Shown here in pieces: positions 1 to 7,825 of a stretch of 22,063 nt of DNA. Source of the stretch: a virus. Below the pieces are notes generated by a model. That model saw nothing but the letters and a program-made list of their open reading frames with translations. It did not search any database and was not told the DNA's origin. The position numbers and the translations under genes are program-made. The stretch lies in the IMG/VR virus record IMGVR_UViG_3300042478_002875, positions 1 through 22,063 of that record. One strand, given 5' to 3'. Within the stretch, counting starts at the first letter, position 1. Every line of letters begins with the position of its first letter.

Positions 1-1
1 C

Positions 2-139
2 TGGGAACAAAACAAATTGAATCAATGGGCTGACAAGGGTGATATTGTTACTTTATCCAAACGCATTAATGGTGGAACAATAGGTCTTGAGGACCGAATT
101 AAGCATTATGAACATGCATTACATGTTTTAGGAGGGTAA
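2..139 (+). CDS. Endolysin, C-terminal end only (GH19/chitinase-like)
   Basis: The frame is open from the first bases of the window and stops at TAA 137-139. The 45 visible residues include the stretch DIVTLSKRINGGTIGLEDR. The 'RINGG..GL.DR' pattern is typical of the C-terminus of GH19-type phage lysozymes that cut peptidoglycan. The catalytic residues lie upstream of the window and cannot be seen. The next gene starts 2 bp downstream, and several small membrane proteins follow, as expected in a lysis cluster. It could be another muramidase with a similar tail. Confidence 0.62.
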   Translation, partial: WEQNKLNQWADKGDIVTLSKRINGGTIGLEDRIKHYEHALHVLGG

Positions 140-140
140 T

Positions 141-437
141 ATGTTCAACGATAGAAAATTATTTCTATGCTTATTGGTACTCATGGTTCTACCTTTGGGT
201 CTAGCTATTTTTGGTGGTGATAGATTTCGCTATCCATGTCAAGACCCTGCAAATTGGGATAAAGAGTTTTGTAAAATGCCAATATGTGATGTTAACAGAA
301 CTTGCCCAGAACACATATTTAAAGGCCAGCGCGACCCAAGATTAGGTCCACCACCAACAAGAACAGAACCTATGGTTCAAAGCGGAGCACCTGCCGCTTG
401 CACACCACCCGCACAAGGAGCAAATTGTGGAAAATAA
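141..437 (+). CDS. Small membrane-anchored or secreted protein in lysis cluster
   Basis: 98 residues. An N-terminal hydrophobic segment (about residues 7-25) follows a short charged start and acts as a signal or membrane anchor. A cysteine-containing segment follows (Cys at about 33, 44, 49 and 55, spaced as if for disulfides outside the cytoplasm). The C-terminal third is rich in Pro and Gln. The start is preceded by GGAGGG at 131-136, just 4 bp away. It overlaps the next gene by 11 bp and sits directly after the endolysin, so a role in lysis or envelope disruption is plausible. No family could be named. Confidence 0.7.
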   Translation: MFNDRKLFLCLLVLMVLPLGLAIFGGDRFRYPCQDPANWDKEFCKMPICDVNRTCPEHIFKGQRDPRLGPPPTRTEPMVQSGAPAACTPPAQGANCGK

Positions 438-900
438 TGCATTCGTTTATACCGAAGAACAGTTAATGGCCCGATTGAAGTTTTTCATCGGCGTCTGTCT
501 CGCACTTACATTAACAGGAATTGTTTTTGTTGTTCTATATTCTATCATTTTTGTTACGCAACCATTGAATGCGATTTCTCCAATTGACCAAAAGTTTTTT
601 GAGTTGATTATTCCTATCGCTACATTCTTGACTGGTACACTATCAGGTATCATGCTTGCTGGTGCTAAAAAAGAGGACCAAGAGGCAATGCTCGCTGCTC
701 ACAAAAATGCTAATGAAAATTTTGCTGAGACAAAGAAAGCAATGACTGCACCACCTAAGAAAGAACCAGAATTTGATTTTTCTTTACCTAAGGCACCTAT
801 GGGTGGTGGACTTTCACCAGCACCAGAAGTTGCACCACAAGTTACAACAGGTTTTGGTGGTAAGCCAGCGCCAGCACAAGCACCACAACCATTGCTATAA
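427..900 (+). CDS. Two-helix membrane protein with Pro/Ala-rich tail, holin-like position
   Basis: 157 residues, starting with GTG at 427. AAGGAG at 415-420 with a 6-bp spacer decides this start. Two hydrophobic segments (about residues 17-43 and 60-80) are followed by a charged region and a Pro/Ala/Gln-rich tail (about residues 105-157). The protein overlaps both neighbours (11 bp upstream, 1 bp TAATG downstream), so translation is probably coupled. Position next to an endolysin and the paired membrane helices suggest a holin or accessory membrane protein, but the long tail is unusual for a simple holin. Function is inferred from context only. Confidence 0.68.
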   Translation: MENNAFVYTEEQLMARLKFFIGVCLALTLTGIVFVVLYSIIFVTQPLNAISPIDQKFFELIIPIATFLTGTLSGIMLAGAKKEDQEAMLAAHKNANENFAETKKAMTAPPKKEPEFDFSLPKAPMGGGLSPAPEVAPQVTTGFGGKPAPAQAPQPLL

Positions 901-1136
901 TGTTAAAAGGTTTTTTATCTGATAGTCATAACGGCACATTGAGTAGCAAGAGAGTTGTCACGTTTCTTGCTTTCTCCATGTGCGGTGTCGCTTTTATTGC
1001 CAATTTATTTTGGGGTTTTGAAGTGAAACAATTTATGTATGACAGTATGATATATTTGGCTATGGTCGGGCTTGGCGTGACAGCATCTGAAAAATTTGCA
1101 CCTATAAATAAAGAATCTAAAAAGGGGATACTATGA
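900..1136 (+). CDS. Two-helix small membrane protein, possible holin
   Basis: 78 residues with two membrane segments (about residues 18-38 and 46-64) separated by a short loop, and a charged C-terminus rich in Lys. The start ATG overlaps the previous stop (TAATG), so it is read from the same message. Size, two helices and the charged tail fit the general form of small phage holins, which open the inner membrane for the endolysin. Holins share little sequence, so this rests on shape and neighbourhood. The 3' end carries a TATAAATA motif (1103-1110) that may serve the next gene. Confidence 0.68.
   Translation: MLKGFLSDSHNGTLSSKRVVTFLAFSMCGVAFIANLFWGFEVKQFMYDSMIYLAMVGLGVTASEKFAPINKESKKGIL
1103..1110 (+). 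promoter_or_regulatory. T4-like late promoter motif TATAAATA
   Basis: The exact octamer TATAAATA, the consensus of T4 late promoters read by the gp55/gp33 sigma system, lies 22 bp before the ATG at 1133. A ribosome site (AAGGGGATACT) sits in between. Placement inside the lysis cluster, which is late in T4-type phages, supports it. It is only an 8-base match in AT-rich DNA, and no gp55 gene is visible here. Confidence 0.4.
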
Positions 1137-1354
1137 AATTTCTAAGTTCTATCGTTATTGCACTTTCTGCACTCGCTTTCACTGCACCTGCTGTAGCTAC
1201 AGGCGAAACAAAAAAAGTTTGCGTTGATGTAAAAGACAAAGAAGGTAAGCCAGTCAAAGACGCAAAAGGCAATGTTAAACAGAATTGCAAAGAAGTGAAA
1301 GTTCACAAGAAACTTGAGGGAACACAAGTTCCTCCAACTCCTCCAAAGAAATAA
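1133..1354 (+). CDS. Small exported protein with signal peptide
   Basis: 73 residues. A clear Sec signal peptide (Lys at residue 2, hydrophobic core about 4-18, cleavage probably after AVA near residue 22). The mature part is short, very rich in Lys, Val and Asp, with two cysteines (in VCVDV and QNCKE) that could form a disulfide in the periplasm, and ends in Pro-rich residues. AAGGGGATACT precedes the ATG, and the start overlaps the previous gene by 4 bp. It has no lipobox, so it is not an obvious outer-membrane spanin subunit. Function unknown; it sits in the lysis cluster. Confidence 0.68.
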   Translation: MKFLSSIVIALSALAFTAPAVATGETKKVCVDVKDKEGKPVKDAKGNVKQNCKEVKVHKKLEGTQVPPTPPKK

Positions 1355-1356
1355 AA

Positions 1357-1662
1357 ATGGCAACTACGACAGAAAGATTGGGTGTTGTTGAAACTAAGGT
1401 CGAAAACCTTAGTGAAAAAATAGACGACATAAAAGTTGATTTGAAAGATATGCACGATTGTCTAGATAGGACACGTGAAGATTTAAAAAGTCAACTAAAA
1501 GAGATGTATGATGCATCTTGTTCCCAACATGCCGAATTGGCAAAAAAACTTAGCGCCTTGGAAAAAATCCGAGAAAAAACCATGTGGATGGTTGCTGGTG
1601 GAGTTGCCGTTGCCGGTATATTTTCTGGTCATTTGGATAAATTACTTGCATTTTTCGTTTGA
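1357..1662 (+). CDS. XhlA-like coiled-coil protein with C-terminal membrane helix
   Basis: 101 residues. Residues about 5-72 form heptad-rich coiled coil with charged residues. A single membrane helix follows (about 75-93, MVAGGVAVAGIFSG), then a short tail. This order, coiled coil then one C-terminal helix, is that of the haemolysin XhlA family, small phage membrane proteins linked to lysis or holin function. It is the last gene of the cluster, with only 2 bp to the previous gene. The family assignment is by architecture, not by alignment. Confidence 0.62.
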   Translation: MATTTERLGVVETKVENLSEKIDDIKVDLKDMHDCLDRTREDLKSQLKEMYDASCSQHAELAKKLSALEKIREKTMWMVAGGVAVAGIFSGHLDKLLAFFV

Positions 1663-1674
1663 TTGATGTAGAAT
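1646..1674 (+). promoter_or_regulatory. Predicted sigma70 promoter before primase gene
   Basis: TTGCAT at 1646-1651 and TAGAAT at 1669-1674 are separated by 17 bp. Transcription would start near 1681, in the only gap of note between the lysis cluster and the primase gene. Five of six bases match in the -10 and four of six in the -35 consensus. This would separate late lysis genes from replication genes. Confidence 0.45.
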
Positions 1675-1676
1675 AG

Positions 1677-1700
1677 AGTTTCTTGTAAACTTTTTCTTTT
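1677..1700 (+). terminator. Weak AT-rich hairpin with T-rich tail
   Basis: AGTTT (1677-1681) pairs with AAACT (1687-1691) over a 5-nt loop, followed by TTTTCTTTT. It lies after the lysis cluster and could stop part of its transcription. The stem is only 5 bp and A/T-rich. It overlaps the expected start point of the promoter at 1646-1674, so both may not be real. Confidence 0.25.
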
Positions 1701-1704
1701 CGTT

Positions 1705-2715
1705 ATGTCTGTTTTTATTGATAGAACCTTTCTGCTAAGGGTTTCCCCGAAGCTTCAAAAATTCACCACAAAGAAACCTGATCTATACAATTTCAGGTGC
1801 CCTCTTTGTGGTGATTCCTCAAAAAACAAAACCAAAGCCCGTGGTTATGTTTACCGCAAAAAGAACGACTATTTTTACCGGTGCCACAATTGTGGTGCAT
1901 CTACTTCCTTTTACAATTTTCTGGAAAAGGTTGATTCTAGTCTAGTTAAAGAATATGCACTAGAAAGATATAAGAACGGTGAAGACGGTAATCAAAACTA
2001 TCCAAAACCCGATTTTGAAGAAGTGAGAGAAAAACCAGTTTTCAAAAAGAAATTGGATTTGCCATGTATTGCCGATTTGCCTGATGAACATTATGCGAAA
2101 GTGTATGTTAACAACAGGAAAATTCCCGAAAGTAAACACTCAAATCTTTATTATGCTGAAGACTTTAAAAAGTTTGTAGAATCCTTAAATATTGAAAAAG
2201 ATGGATTGAAAGATGAAGATCCGCGACTAGTCATACCATTTTATGATGAAGAAAAGAATTTGGTAGCATTCCAAGGGCGAGCTCTCGGTGAATCCAAATT
2301 GAGATACATAACTGTAAAATTAACTGATGAAAATCACAAAATCTTTGGTTTAGATAACATCAACAAAGAAGAATATGTTTATGTTGTTGAAGGTCCGATT
2401 GATTCGTTGTTCCTAGAGAATGCAGTTGCAACAGCCGACTCAAATTTGACGGCTGCCGCGAAACATATTGATAAAAGCAAAGTAGTTTTGGTTTATGATA
2501 ATGAACCTAGAAACAAAGAACTGCACAAGCAAATGGATAAGGCCATTGAAGAACATTATAATGTTGTTATCTGGCCAGAAATGATTGAAGAGAAAGATAT
2601 CAATGATATGGTCTTGGCTGGATTTTCACCTGAGGAAATTCAAGATATTATAAGTAAAAACACCTTTGTAAATTTGAGAGCAAAGATGGAATTCGTAAAT
2701 TGGAAGAAAACATAA
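1705..2715 (+). CDS. DNA primase (zinc finger plus TOPRIM)
   Basis: 336 residues; makes RNA primers for lagging-strand synthesis, as gp61 does in T4 together with the gp41 helicase. An N-terminal zinc ribbon is visible (C32-x2-C35 and C60-x2-C63, the second within CHNCG). A TOPRIM-type domain follows: acidic E229-G230 with D233 (VEGPIDSLF) and the D265-N-E267 motif (VLVYDNE) that bind magnesium. Length is close to T4 gp61. No strong Shine-Dalgarno sequence precedes the ATG; TTTTCTTTTCGTT stands in its place, which is unusual here. A promoter is predicted at 1646-1674. The next gene begins 12 bp on. Confidence 0.9.
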   Translation: MSVFIDRTFLLRVSPKLQKFTTKKPDLYNFRCPLCGDSSKNKTKARGYVYRKKNDYFYRCHNCGASTSFYNFLEKVDSSLVKEYALERYKNGEDGNQNYPKPDFEEVREKPVFKKKLDLPCIADLPDEHYAKVYVNNRKIPESKHSNLYYAEDFKKFVESLNIEKDGLKDEDPRLVIPFYDEEKNLVAFQGRALGESKLRYITVKLTDENHKIFGLDNINKEEYVYVVEGPIDSLFLENAVATADSNLTAAAKHIDKSKVVLVYDNEPRNKELHKQMDKAIEEHYNVVIWPEMIEEKDINDMVLAGFSPEEIQDIISKNTFVNLRAKMEFVNWKKT

Positions 2716-2727
2716 TGGAGAAAATGA

Positions 2728-3411
2728 ATGAAAGTAACTTTAATTAATTATTCGCAAGGTCCTTTTGAAAATATCATGGGAGTAGATGTACCATCCAAAA
2801 GAAGTCTTCTGGATCAAGTCGCATACTGTGCCAGAGTTTCAAATCCGTCTAACCAAAACAACACCGAAACATCGGAGAAACTGGTTCGTTATCTGGTTAA
2901 GAACCAACATTGGTCGCCGTTGGAGATGGTTTCCGTCTGTCTGGAAATTGAAACTACACGGGACATTGCAAGGCAAATTCTTCGTCATCGTTCATTTTCA
3001 TTTCAGGAGTTTTCACAACGTTATGCAGACGCCTCTCAACTTGGATTCGAAACTCGGGAAGCAAGATTGCAAGATTTGAAGAATCGTCAGAATAGTATTG
3101 AAACTGATAATTTAGCAATTCACACTTGGTGGGAAAATTATCAGAAAGAAGTTATTAGAGTTGCTGGCGCAGCCTATCAATTCGCATTAGATAAAGGTAT
3201 TGCAAAAGAACAGGCGCGGGCCGTTCTACCAGAGGGTATTACAAAATCAAGAATTTACATGAATGGAACACTGCGTTCTTGGGTTCACTATATACAACTC
3301 CGCAGCGCAAACGGAACACAAAAAGAACATCAAGAAGTTGCTCTTGCTTGTGCAGATGCAATTGAACCGATTTTTCCAATGATCAAGGAGTATGTGAATG
3401 AACAGCCGTAA
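2728..3411 (+). CDS. thyX: FAD-dependent thymidylate synthase ThyX
   Basis: 227 residues. Converts dUMP to dTMP using methylene-tetrahydrofolate, FAD and NADPH. The ThyX signature RHRxxSxxxxSxR is complete at residues 86-98 (RHRSFSFQEFSQR). The C-terminal part holds the LPEGITKSR stretch and the conserved arginine region (LRSWVHYIQLRS) with a following EHQEVA, which bind nucleotide and flavin in the family. GGAG at 2716-2719 precedes the ATG. It stands between primase and a MazG-like gene and upstream of nrdA, in a run of DNA-precursor genes, and overlaps the next gene by 14 bp. Confidence 0.95.
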   Translation: MKVTLINYSQGPFENIMGVDVPSKRSLLDQVAYCARVSNPSNQNNTETSEKLVRYLVKNQHWSPLEMVSVCLEIETTRDIARQILRHRSFSFQEFSQRYADASQLGFETREARLQDLKNRQNSIETDNLAIHTWWENYQKEVIRVAGAAYQFALDKGIAKEQARAVLPEGITKSRIYMNGTLRSWVHYIQLRSANGTQKEHQEVALACADAIEPIFPMIKEYVNEQP

Positions 3412-3757
3412 AGATGTAAAAACATTCATGGATGCATGTGATCAGAAAGAAAGAGGTTTTGGTAATCAATCTGAACTGTATCTTGATCTTGTTGTTGAAG
3501 AATTCAAAGAATTGATGGCAGCATATGCCAATCGTGATATCGTTGAAGTTGCCGATGCATGTGCGGATTTGAAATGGGTGATTGAGGGCCTAGAGATCAC
3601 TCTAAATTTACCACAACAAAAGGTGTGGAATGAGGTTGCAAGGAGTAATCTGGCAAAAATCTCTCCGAACGGAAAAGTCCTGAAGAGAGAAGATGGAAAA
3701 GTTTTGAAACCAGATGGTTGGACTCCACCAGACATTAAAACAATATTAGAAAAATAA
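3398..3757 (+). CDS. MazG/HisE-like all-alpha NTP pyrophosphohydrolase
   Basis: 119 residues. The core reads LVVEEFKELMAAY, then VEVADACADLKWVIEG: an E-E-x-x-E helix followed by a helix with E and D, the metal-binding arrangement of all-alpha NTP pyrophosphatases (MazG, dUTPase-2 and HisE type). These hydrolyse NTPs or dNTPs to monophosphate and pyrophosphate. The start is supported by AAGGAG at 3385-3390, inside the end of thyX. Its place between thyX and nrdA suggests a role in nucleotide pool control. The exact substrate cannot be read from sequence. Confidence 0.8.
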   Translation: MNSRKDVKTFMDACDQKERGFGNQSELYLDLVVEEFKELMAAYANRDIVEVADACADLKWVIEGLEITLNLPQQKVWNEVARSNLAKISPNGKVLKREDGKVLKPDGWTPPDIKTILEK

Positions 3758-3767
3758 GGTGTAATAT

Positions 3768-5561
3768 ATGGAAGAATATCTAGGCATTAGTATCAATTTG
3801 GAAAGAGATGGACTATTTGATGAACTTGGAATCAAAAGACTTAAAGAATCTTACATGCGAGAAGATGAAGTCTCACCTCAACACAGATTCGCATACGTAT
3901 CCAAAGCTTTCGGAACCGATGTGGCTCACGCTCAGCGTCTATATGAGTATAGCAGTAAACATTGGTTATCTTATAGTACTCCTATTCTTAGTTATGGGCG
4001 CAGTAAGCGTGGCTTACCTATCTCATGTTTTCTCAACTTTATTGAAGATACTGCGGAGGGTCTAGTTGATAATCTTTCTGAAACTAATTGGCTGTCTATG
4101 TTTGGCGGTGGTGTTGGTATCGGCTTTGGGATACGTTCGGCGGACGATAAATCTACTGGCGTTATGCCGCACCTCAAGATTTACGATGCATCGAGCTTGG
4201 CTTATCGCCAAGGCCGTACTCGCCGTGGAAGTTATGCTGCTTACCTTGATATTAGTCATCCTGATATTGTTCCCTTCCTAGAGATGCGTAAGCCAACGGG
4301 TGATCCAAACGTAAGATGTTTGAATCTACACCATGGCATTAATATCTCGGATAAATTCATGCAAGTCATTGAAAACTGCATGTTGGATCCACAGGCAAGT
4401 GATGACTGGGAATTGATTGATCCGAATACAAAAGAAGTTCGTGAAGTTGTTTCCGCAAAACATTTGTGGCAAGAAATTCTAGAATTACGTATGCACACAG
4501 GTGAACCATACATCCATTACATCGACACAAGTAATCGTCATCTACCACAATGGTTGAAAGACAAAGGACTGAAAATACATCAGTCGAACCTTTGTTCGGA
4601 AATTATTCTTCCCACCAATGAAGAGCGCACGGCTGTGTGTTGCCTATCTTCTTTAAACTTGGAGTATTATGATGATTGGAAAGATAACGAACTATTTCTT
4701 CGGGACGTTGCGGAGATGCTCGATAACGTTCTTCAGCACTTCATTGATAATGCTCCTGACAGCATATCACGCGCAAGATACAGTGCTAGTCGTGAACGCT
4801 CTATCGGTATTGGTGCCCTCGGTTTTCATGCTCTTCTACAAAAGAACAACGTGGCCTTTGAAGGTGTAATGGCGAAAGTATTAAACAATAAGATTTTCAA
4901 ACATGTTAGGGAGAAACTAGATGAAGCAAATCTTCAACTCGGTTTGGAACGCGGTGAAGCACCCGATGCTGTGGGCACTGGCAAGCGTTTTAGTCATCTT
5001 ATGGCTATCGCTCCAAATGCTTCTTCGTCTATCATTATGGGAAATACTAGCCCTAGTATTGAGCCTTATCGTGCTAACGCTTACCGTCAGGACACTTTAT
5101 CGGGCTCATATTTAAATAAGAATCGTTGGCTTGATGCAATTATCCAGAAACATGCGGAAATACACAAAGAAGGTTGGGCCGATGAAGTTTGGTCTTCTAT
5201 CATTGCGAATGATGGATCCGTGCAACATTTAGAGTGGTTAGATGACAACACAAGAGAAGTTTTCAAAACATCTATGGAAATTGACCAACGTTGGATTATT
5301 GAACATGCCGCAGATCGTCAGCAGTACATTGACCAGGCACAGTCATTGAATGTGTTCTTCCGACCAGATTCACACATCAAGTATATACATGCTATTCACT
5401 TCATGGCATGGAAAAAAGGATTGAAGACATTGTATTACTGCCGTTCAGAGAAACTGGCCAAAGCAGATAAAGTTTCTAAGAAAATTGAACGTAAGGTGAT
5501 TGAAGAAATTGATATGTCTCAGATTGCCCAAGGTAATGACTGCATTGCATGTGAGGGATAA
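3768..5561 (+). CDS. nrdA: Class Ia ribonucleotide reductase, large subunit
   Basis: 597 residues. Reduces ribonucleoside diphosphates to deoxyribonucleotides. Active-site elements are all visible: C87 (in PISCF), the N274-x-C276-x-E278 catalytic triad (NLCSE), C291 (partner of C87 in the redox pair), the radical-transfer tyrosines Y556-Y557 (TLYYC) and the C-terminal shuttle pair C592-x2-C595. It is about 160 residues shorter than E. coli NrdA, and the missing part is the N-terminal ATP-cone, so overall dATP inhibition is probably absent. The radical-bearing partner is at 8503-9489 and a thioredoxin is at 8265-8510. Confidence 0.96.
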   Translation: MEEYLGISINLERDGLFDELGIKRLKESYMREDEVSPQHRFAYVSKAFGTDVAHAQRLYEYSSKHWLSYSTPILSYGRSKRGLPISCFLNFIEDTAEGLVDNLSETNWLSMFGGGVGIGFGIRSADDKSTGVMPHLKIYDASSLAYRQGRTRRGSYAAYLDISHPDIVPFLEMRKPTGDPNVRCLNLHHGINISDKFMQVIENCMLDPQASDDWELIDPNTKEVREVVSAKHLWQEILELRMHTGEPYIHYIDTSNRHLPQWLKDKGLKIHQSNLCSEIILPTNEERTAVCCLSSLNLEYYDDWKDNELFLRDVAEMLDNVLQHFIDNAPDSISRARYSASRERSIGIGALGFHALLQKNNVAFEGVMAKVLNNKIFKHVREKLDEANLQLGLERGEAPDAVGTGKRFSHLMAIAPNASSSIIMGNTSPSIEPYRANAYRQDTLSGSYLNKNRWLDAIIQKHAEIHKEGWADEVWSSIIANDGSVQHLEWLDDNTREVFKTSMEIDQRWIIEHAADRQQYIDQAQSLNVFFRPDSHIKYIHAIHFMAWKKGLKTLYYCRSEKLAKADKVSKKIERKVIEEIDMSQIAQGNDCIACEG

Positions 5562-6200
5562 ATGTCTCATATAATTGCAAACCTACCAACAGTGAAATGC
5601 TTTGTTCGCAAAGAATTTCTATATGACTTTGAAAAAGGTCACGGACTACTTGAGCCTTGTTGGTGGGTCAGCATCAAATCACTAAGAGGTCAGGCATTTC
5701 GTATTGAATCATACCTGAATCAATATGGTGCGTTGTATGATAAGTTACCAATTAGTGCTTATTGTTGGAAACCAATTGAAGGTGAACCTTTACCACTTGA
5801 CTACTTGCAATTATGGGACTGTTTGAGTTATGATATTACTGTGCTGAAGAAGGCACAACTTCAATCGATGAAGTGTAAATTCAAATTGAAAGACGGTGGC
5901 TGGATGTATGGTGAGTATATGTTCACAGTGGATTCGGCACATCCAGATTTTAATGTTATAGATACAGGCATGTCAGAGGATGTTGAGGACCATAAATCAT
6001 ATAACTTTATTAAATGTGATAACGGTCAGTTTGCATGTCAGCCCAATAATAGAATGATTGTGTTTGAGCCTTCTAGCAATCCTAAAGAATTAAAATATCC
6101 AGATTTCAAAGTATCAACCAAAAGGTGGTCTGTAGAAACTGAATCGAAGTGGGCTTTAGGTGACACCGATACCGTCATGTATGAAAGAACAGAAAAATGA
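5562..6200 (+). CDS. Hypothetical protein between reductase genes
   Basis: 212 residues starting directly after the nrdA stop codon, with GAGGGA just upstream in the nrdA end. Soluble, rich in Trp, Tyr and Cys (for example EPCWWVS, AYCWKPI, QLWDCLSYD), with no signal peptide or membrane helix. No catalytic motif was recognised. Its tight position between nrdA and the LpxH-like gene, with a 4-bp overlap downstream, shows it belongs to the operon but does not give a function. Confidence 0.75.
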   Translation: MSHIIANLPTVKCFVRKEFLYDFEKGHGLLEPCWWVSIKSLRGQAFRIESYLNQYGALYDKLPISAYCWKPIEGEPLPLDYLQLWDCLSYDITVLKKAQLQSMKCKFKLKDGGWMYGEYMFTVDSAHPDFNVIDTGMSEDVEDHKSYNFIKCDNGQFACQPNNRMIVFEPSSNPKELKYPDFKVSTKRWSVETESKWALGDTDTVMYERTEK

Positions 6201-6985
6201 AATACAAAAGCATATTCATTAGTGATGTGCATTTGGGAACAAACGACTGTAAAGCTGAGTTATTGAATAATTTTTTGAAACATAATAAATGTGAAACTCT
6301 TTATCTTGTTGGTGATATATTGGACGTTTGGCGTATTCAACAAAATAAATGGCGTTGGAAACAAAGTCATACCAACGTAGTTAGAAGAATATTGGGTCAC
6401 GCTAAAAGAGGAACAAGAGTAATATATGTGGCTGGTAACCATGATGAATTTCTTAGACCATTGATGCCGTATAATATTGGCTTTGGTAACATAGAAATTA
6501 TGAACCAGTGTGAACATGTTGGTATAGACGGTAAAAAATACCTAGTTATACATGGTGATTTATTTGATGGTATTAGCAGATTGGCTCCTTGGTTGAGTAT
6601 ATTGGGTGATAAAGCATATGATTTTGTTTTATGGCTGAATAATAAATTCAATTGGTGGCGCCATAAGTTTGGTTTTGGTTATTGGAGTTTGAGTCAGTAT
6701 TTGAAAGGTAAAGTTAAAACGGCAGTTGATTTTATTTTTCAATTTGAAAAGAATTTAGTTTCTTACTGCAAAAAACGTAATTTTGATGGTGTAATATGTG
6801 GGCATATACACAAGGCAGAAATAAAAGAAATAGATGGAACAATATACATGAACGATGGTGATTGGGTGGAATCTTGTAGTGCATTAGTTGAGCATATGAA
6901 TGGTAGATGGGAAATAGTTTATTGGAAGGAATTAATAAATGTGGACCCTAATACTCATAGCAGTGCATATGAACAACCCGAATGA
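6197..6985 (+). CDS. LpxH-like metallophosphoesterase (UDP-diacylglucosamine pyrophosphatase family)
   Basis: 262 residues. All motifs of the calcineurin-like metallophosphoesterase fold are present: D10-x-H12 (ISDVHLG), G39-D40 with D43 (GDILDVW), G80-N81-H82-D83-E (GNHDE), H119-G-D (IHGDLFD) and G202-H203-x-H205 (GHIHKAE). The sequence details and size match the COG2908/LpxH group, whose cellular members cleave UDP-2,3-diacylglucosamine in lipid A synthesis. Inserted between nrdA and nrdB and followed by a glycosyltransferase, it may alter host lipopolysaccharide, but other phosphoester substrates are possible. It overlaps the preceding gene by 4 bp and a small gene by 17 bp. Confidence 0.85.
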   Translation: MKYKSIFISDVHLGTNDCKAELLNNFLKHNKCETLYLVGDILDVWRIQQNKWRWKQSHTNVVRRILGHAKRGTRVIYVAGNHDEFLRPLMPYNIGFGNIEIMNQCEHVGIDGKKYLVIHGDLFDGISRLAPWLSILGDKAYDFVLWLNNKFNWWRHKFGFGYWSLSQYLKGKVKTAVDFIFQFEKNLVSYCKKRNFDGVICGHIHKAEIKEIDGTIYMNDGDWVESCSALVEHMNGRWEIVYWKELINVDPNTHSSAYEQPE

Positions 6986-7112
6986 TATTCCGGGTAGAAT
7001 CAATTTACAATTTCAATCTCAACAACAATGTGAACAAACTTTACAATCAATGACATACTGGTTGAAATTTGATAAATTTAAGGTTGAAGGAAAATGTCAG
7101 AAAACAAATTAG
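6969..7112 (+). CDS. Small hypothetical protein bridging two genes
   Basis: 47 residues, filling the otherwise empty 6986-7093 interval. It overlaps the LpxH-like gene by 17 bp and the glycosyltransferase start by 19 bp, a spacing typical of this genome. The sequence is Gln-rich early (NLQFQSQQQCEQ), then basic and aromatic (YWLKFDKFKVEGK), with a composition like a genuine small soluble protein. No strong ribosome site is visible. Function unknown. Confidence 0.5.
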   Translation: MNNPNDIPGRINLQFQSQQQCEQTLQSMTYWLKFDKFKVEGKCQKTN

Positions 7113-7813
7113 AAGATAAAATTACGATAGTTGTACCATGTAAAAATGAAGAAAATTATATTCATCACCTACTCAATGACTTGAAAAAACAAAATATCGG
7201 TAAAACTAGAATAATTATTGCTGATATCTCCACGGATAAAACAAGAGAAGTTATAAAGTCAAATCAAGGTGAATTGAACATTGAAATCATTGATGGTGGT
7301 CCGGTTTCTATTGCCAAAAATAATGGTGCTAGGTTGGTTGAAACGCCATACATACTATTCATTGATAGTGATGTGAGATTTTTTGAAAAAACCGTCATTA
7401 CCGATTGTGTTGAAGAAATTGAAAGAAACAATCTAGATTTGATTGGTCTTAAGATTAAATGTTATGATGATGACATTAGAGCAAAAATTGGTTTTGTGCT
7501 TTTCAATGTAATCAACAGTATTATGAAATATAAAGTGCCATTTGCAGTTGGTGCTTTTATGCTAACAAGAACCGATAGATTCAGAGAGTTTGATGGTTTT
7601 CCACAAAAGTATGAAACAAGTGAAGATTTCTTTTTGTCAAAGAAATATGACCCGAAAAAATTCAAATTGATGAATCATTATTTTGGTCAAGACAGCAGAA
7701 GATTTAAGAAAATGGGCTATACTGGCATGGCATGGTATCTCATTAAAAATTTCTGGAATAGAAACAACGAAAAGTATTGGAACGACATTGACTATTCAAA
7801 GTATTGGAAATAA
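7094..7813 (+). CDS. Family 2 glycosyltransferase
   Basis: 239 residues. N-terminal GT-A fold: TIVVPCKNEENYI at residues 11-23, the IADISTDKT nucleotide-binding segment at 42-50 and the DxD metal site D91-S-D93 (LFIDSDV), with the typical ISIAKNNGAR-like stretch (here VSIAKNNGAR, 71-80). It transfers a sugar from a nucleotide-sugar to an unknown acceptor; a phage could modify its DNA, virion or the host surface polysaccharide. A good ribosome site (GAAGGAAA) precedes the ATG. It follows an LpxH-like gene and precedes a secreted nuclease, so an envelope role is attractive but inferred. Confidence 0.85.
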   Translation: MSENKLEDKITIVVPCKNEENYIHHLLNDLKKQNIGKTRIIIADISTDKTREVIKSNQGELNIEIIDGGPVSIAKNNGARLVETPYILFIDSDVRFFEKTVITDCVEEIERNNLDLIGLKIKCYDDDIRAKIGFVLFNVINSIMKYKVPFAVGAFMLTRTDRFREFDGFPQKYETSEDFFLSKKYDPKKFKLMNHYFGQDSRRFKKMGYTGMAWYLIKNFWNRNNEKYWNDIDYSKYWK

Positions 7814-7825
7814 GAAGGAAAATAA

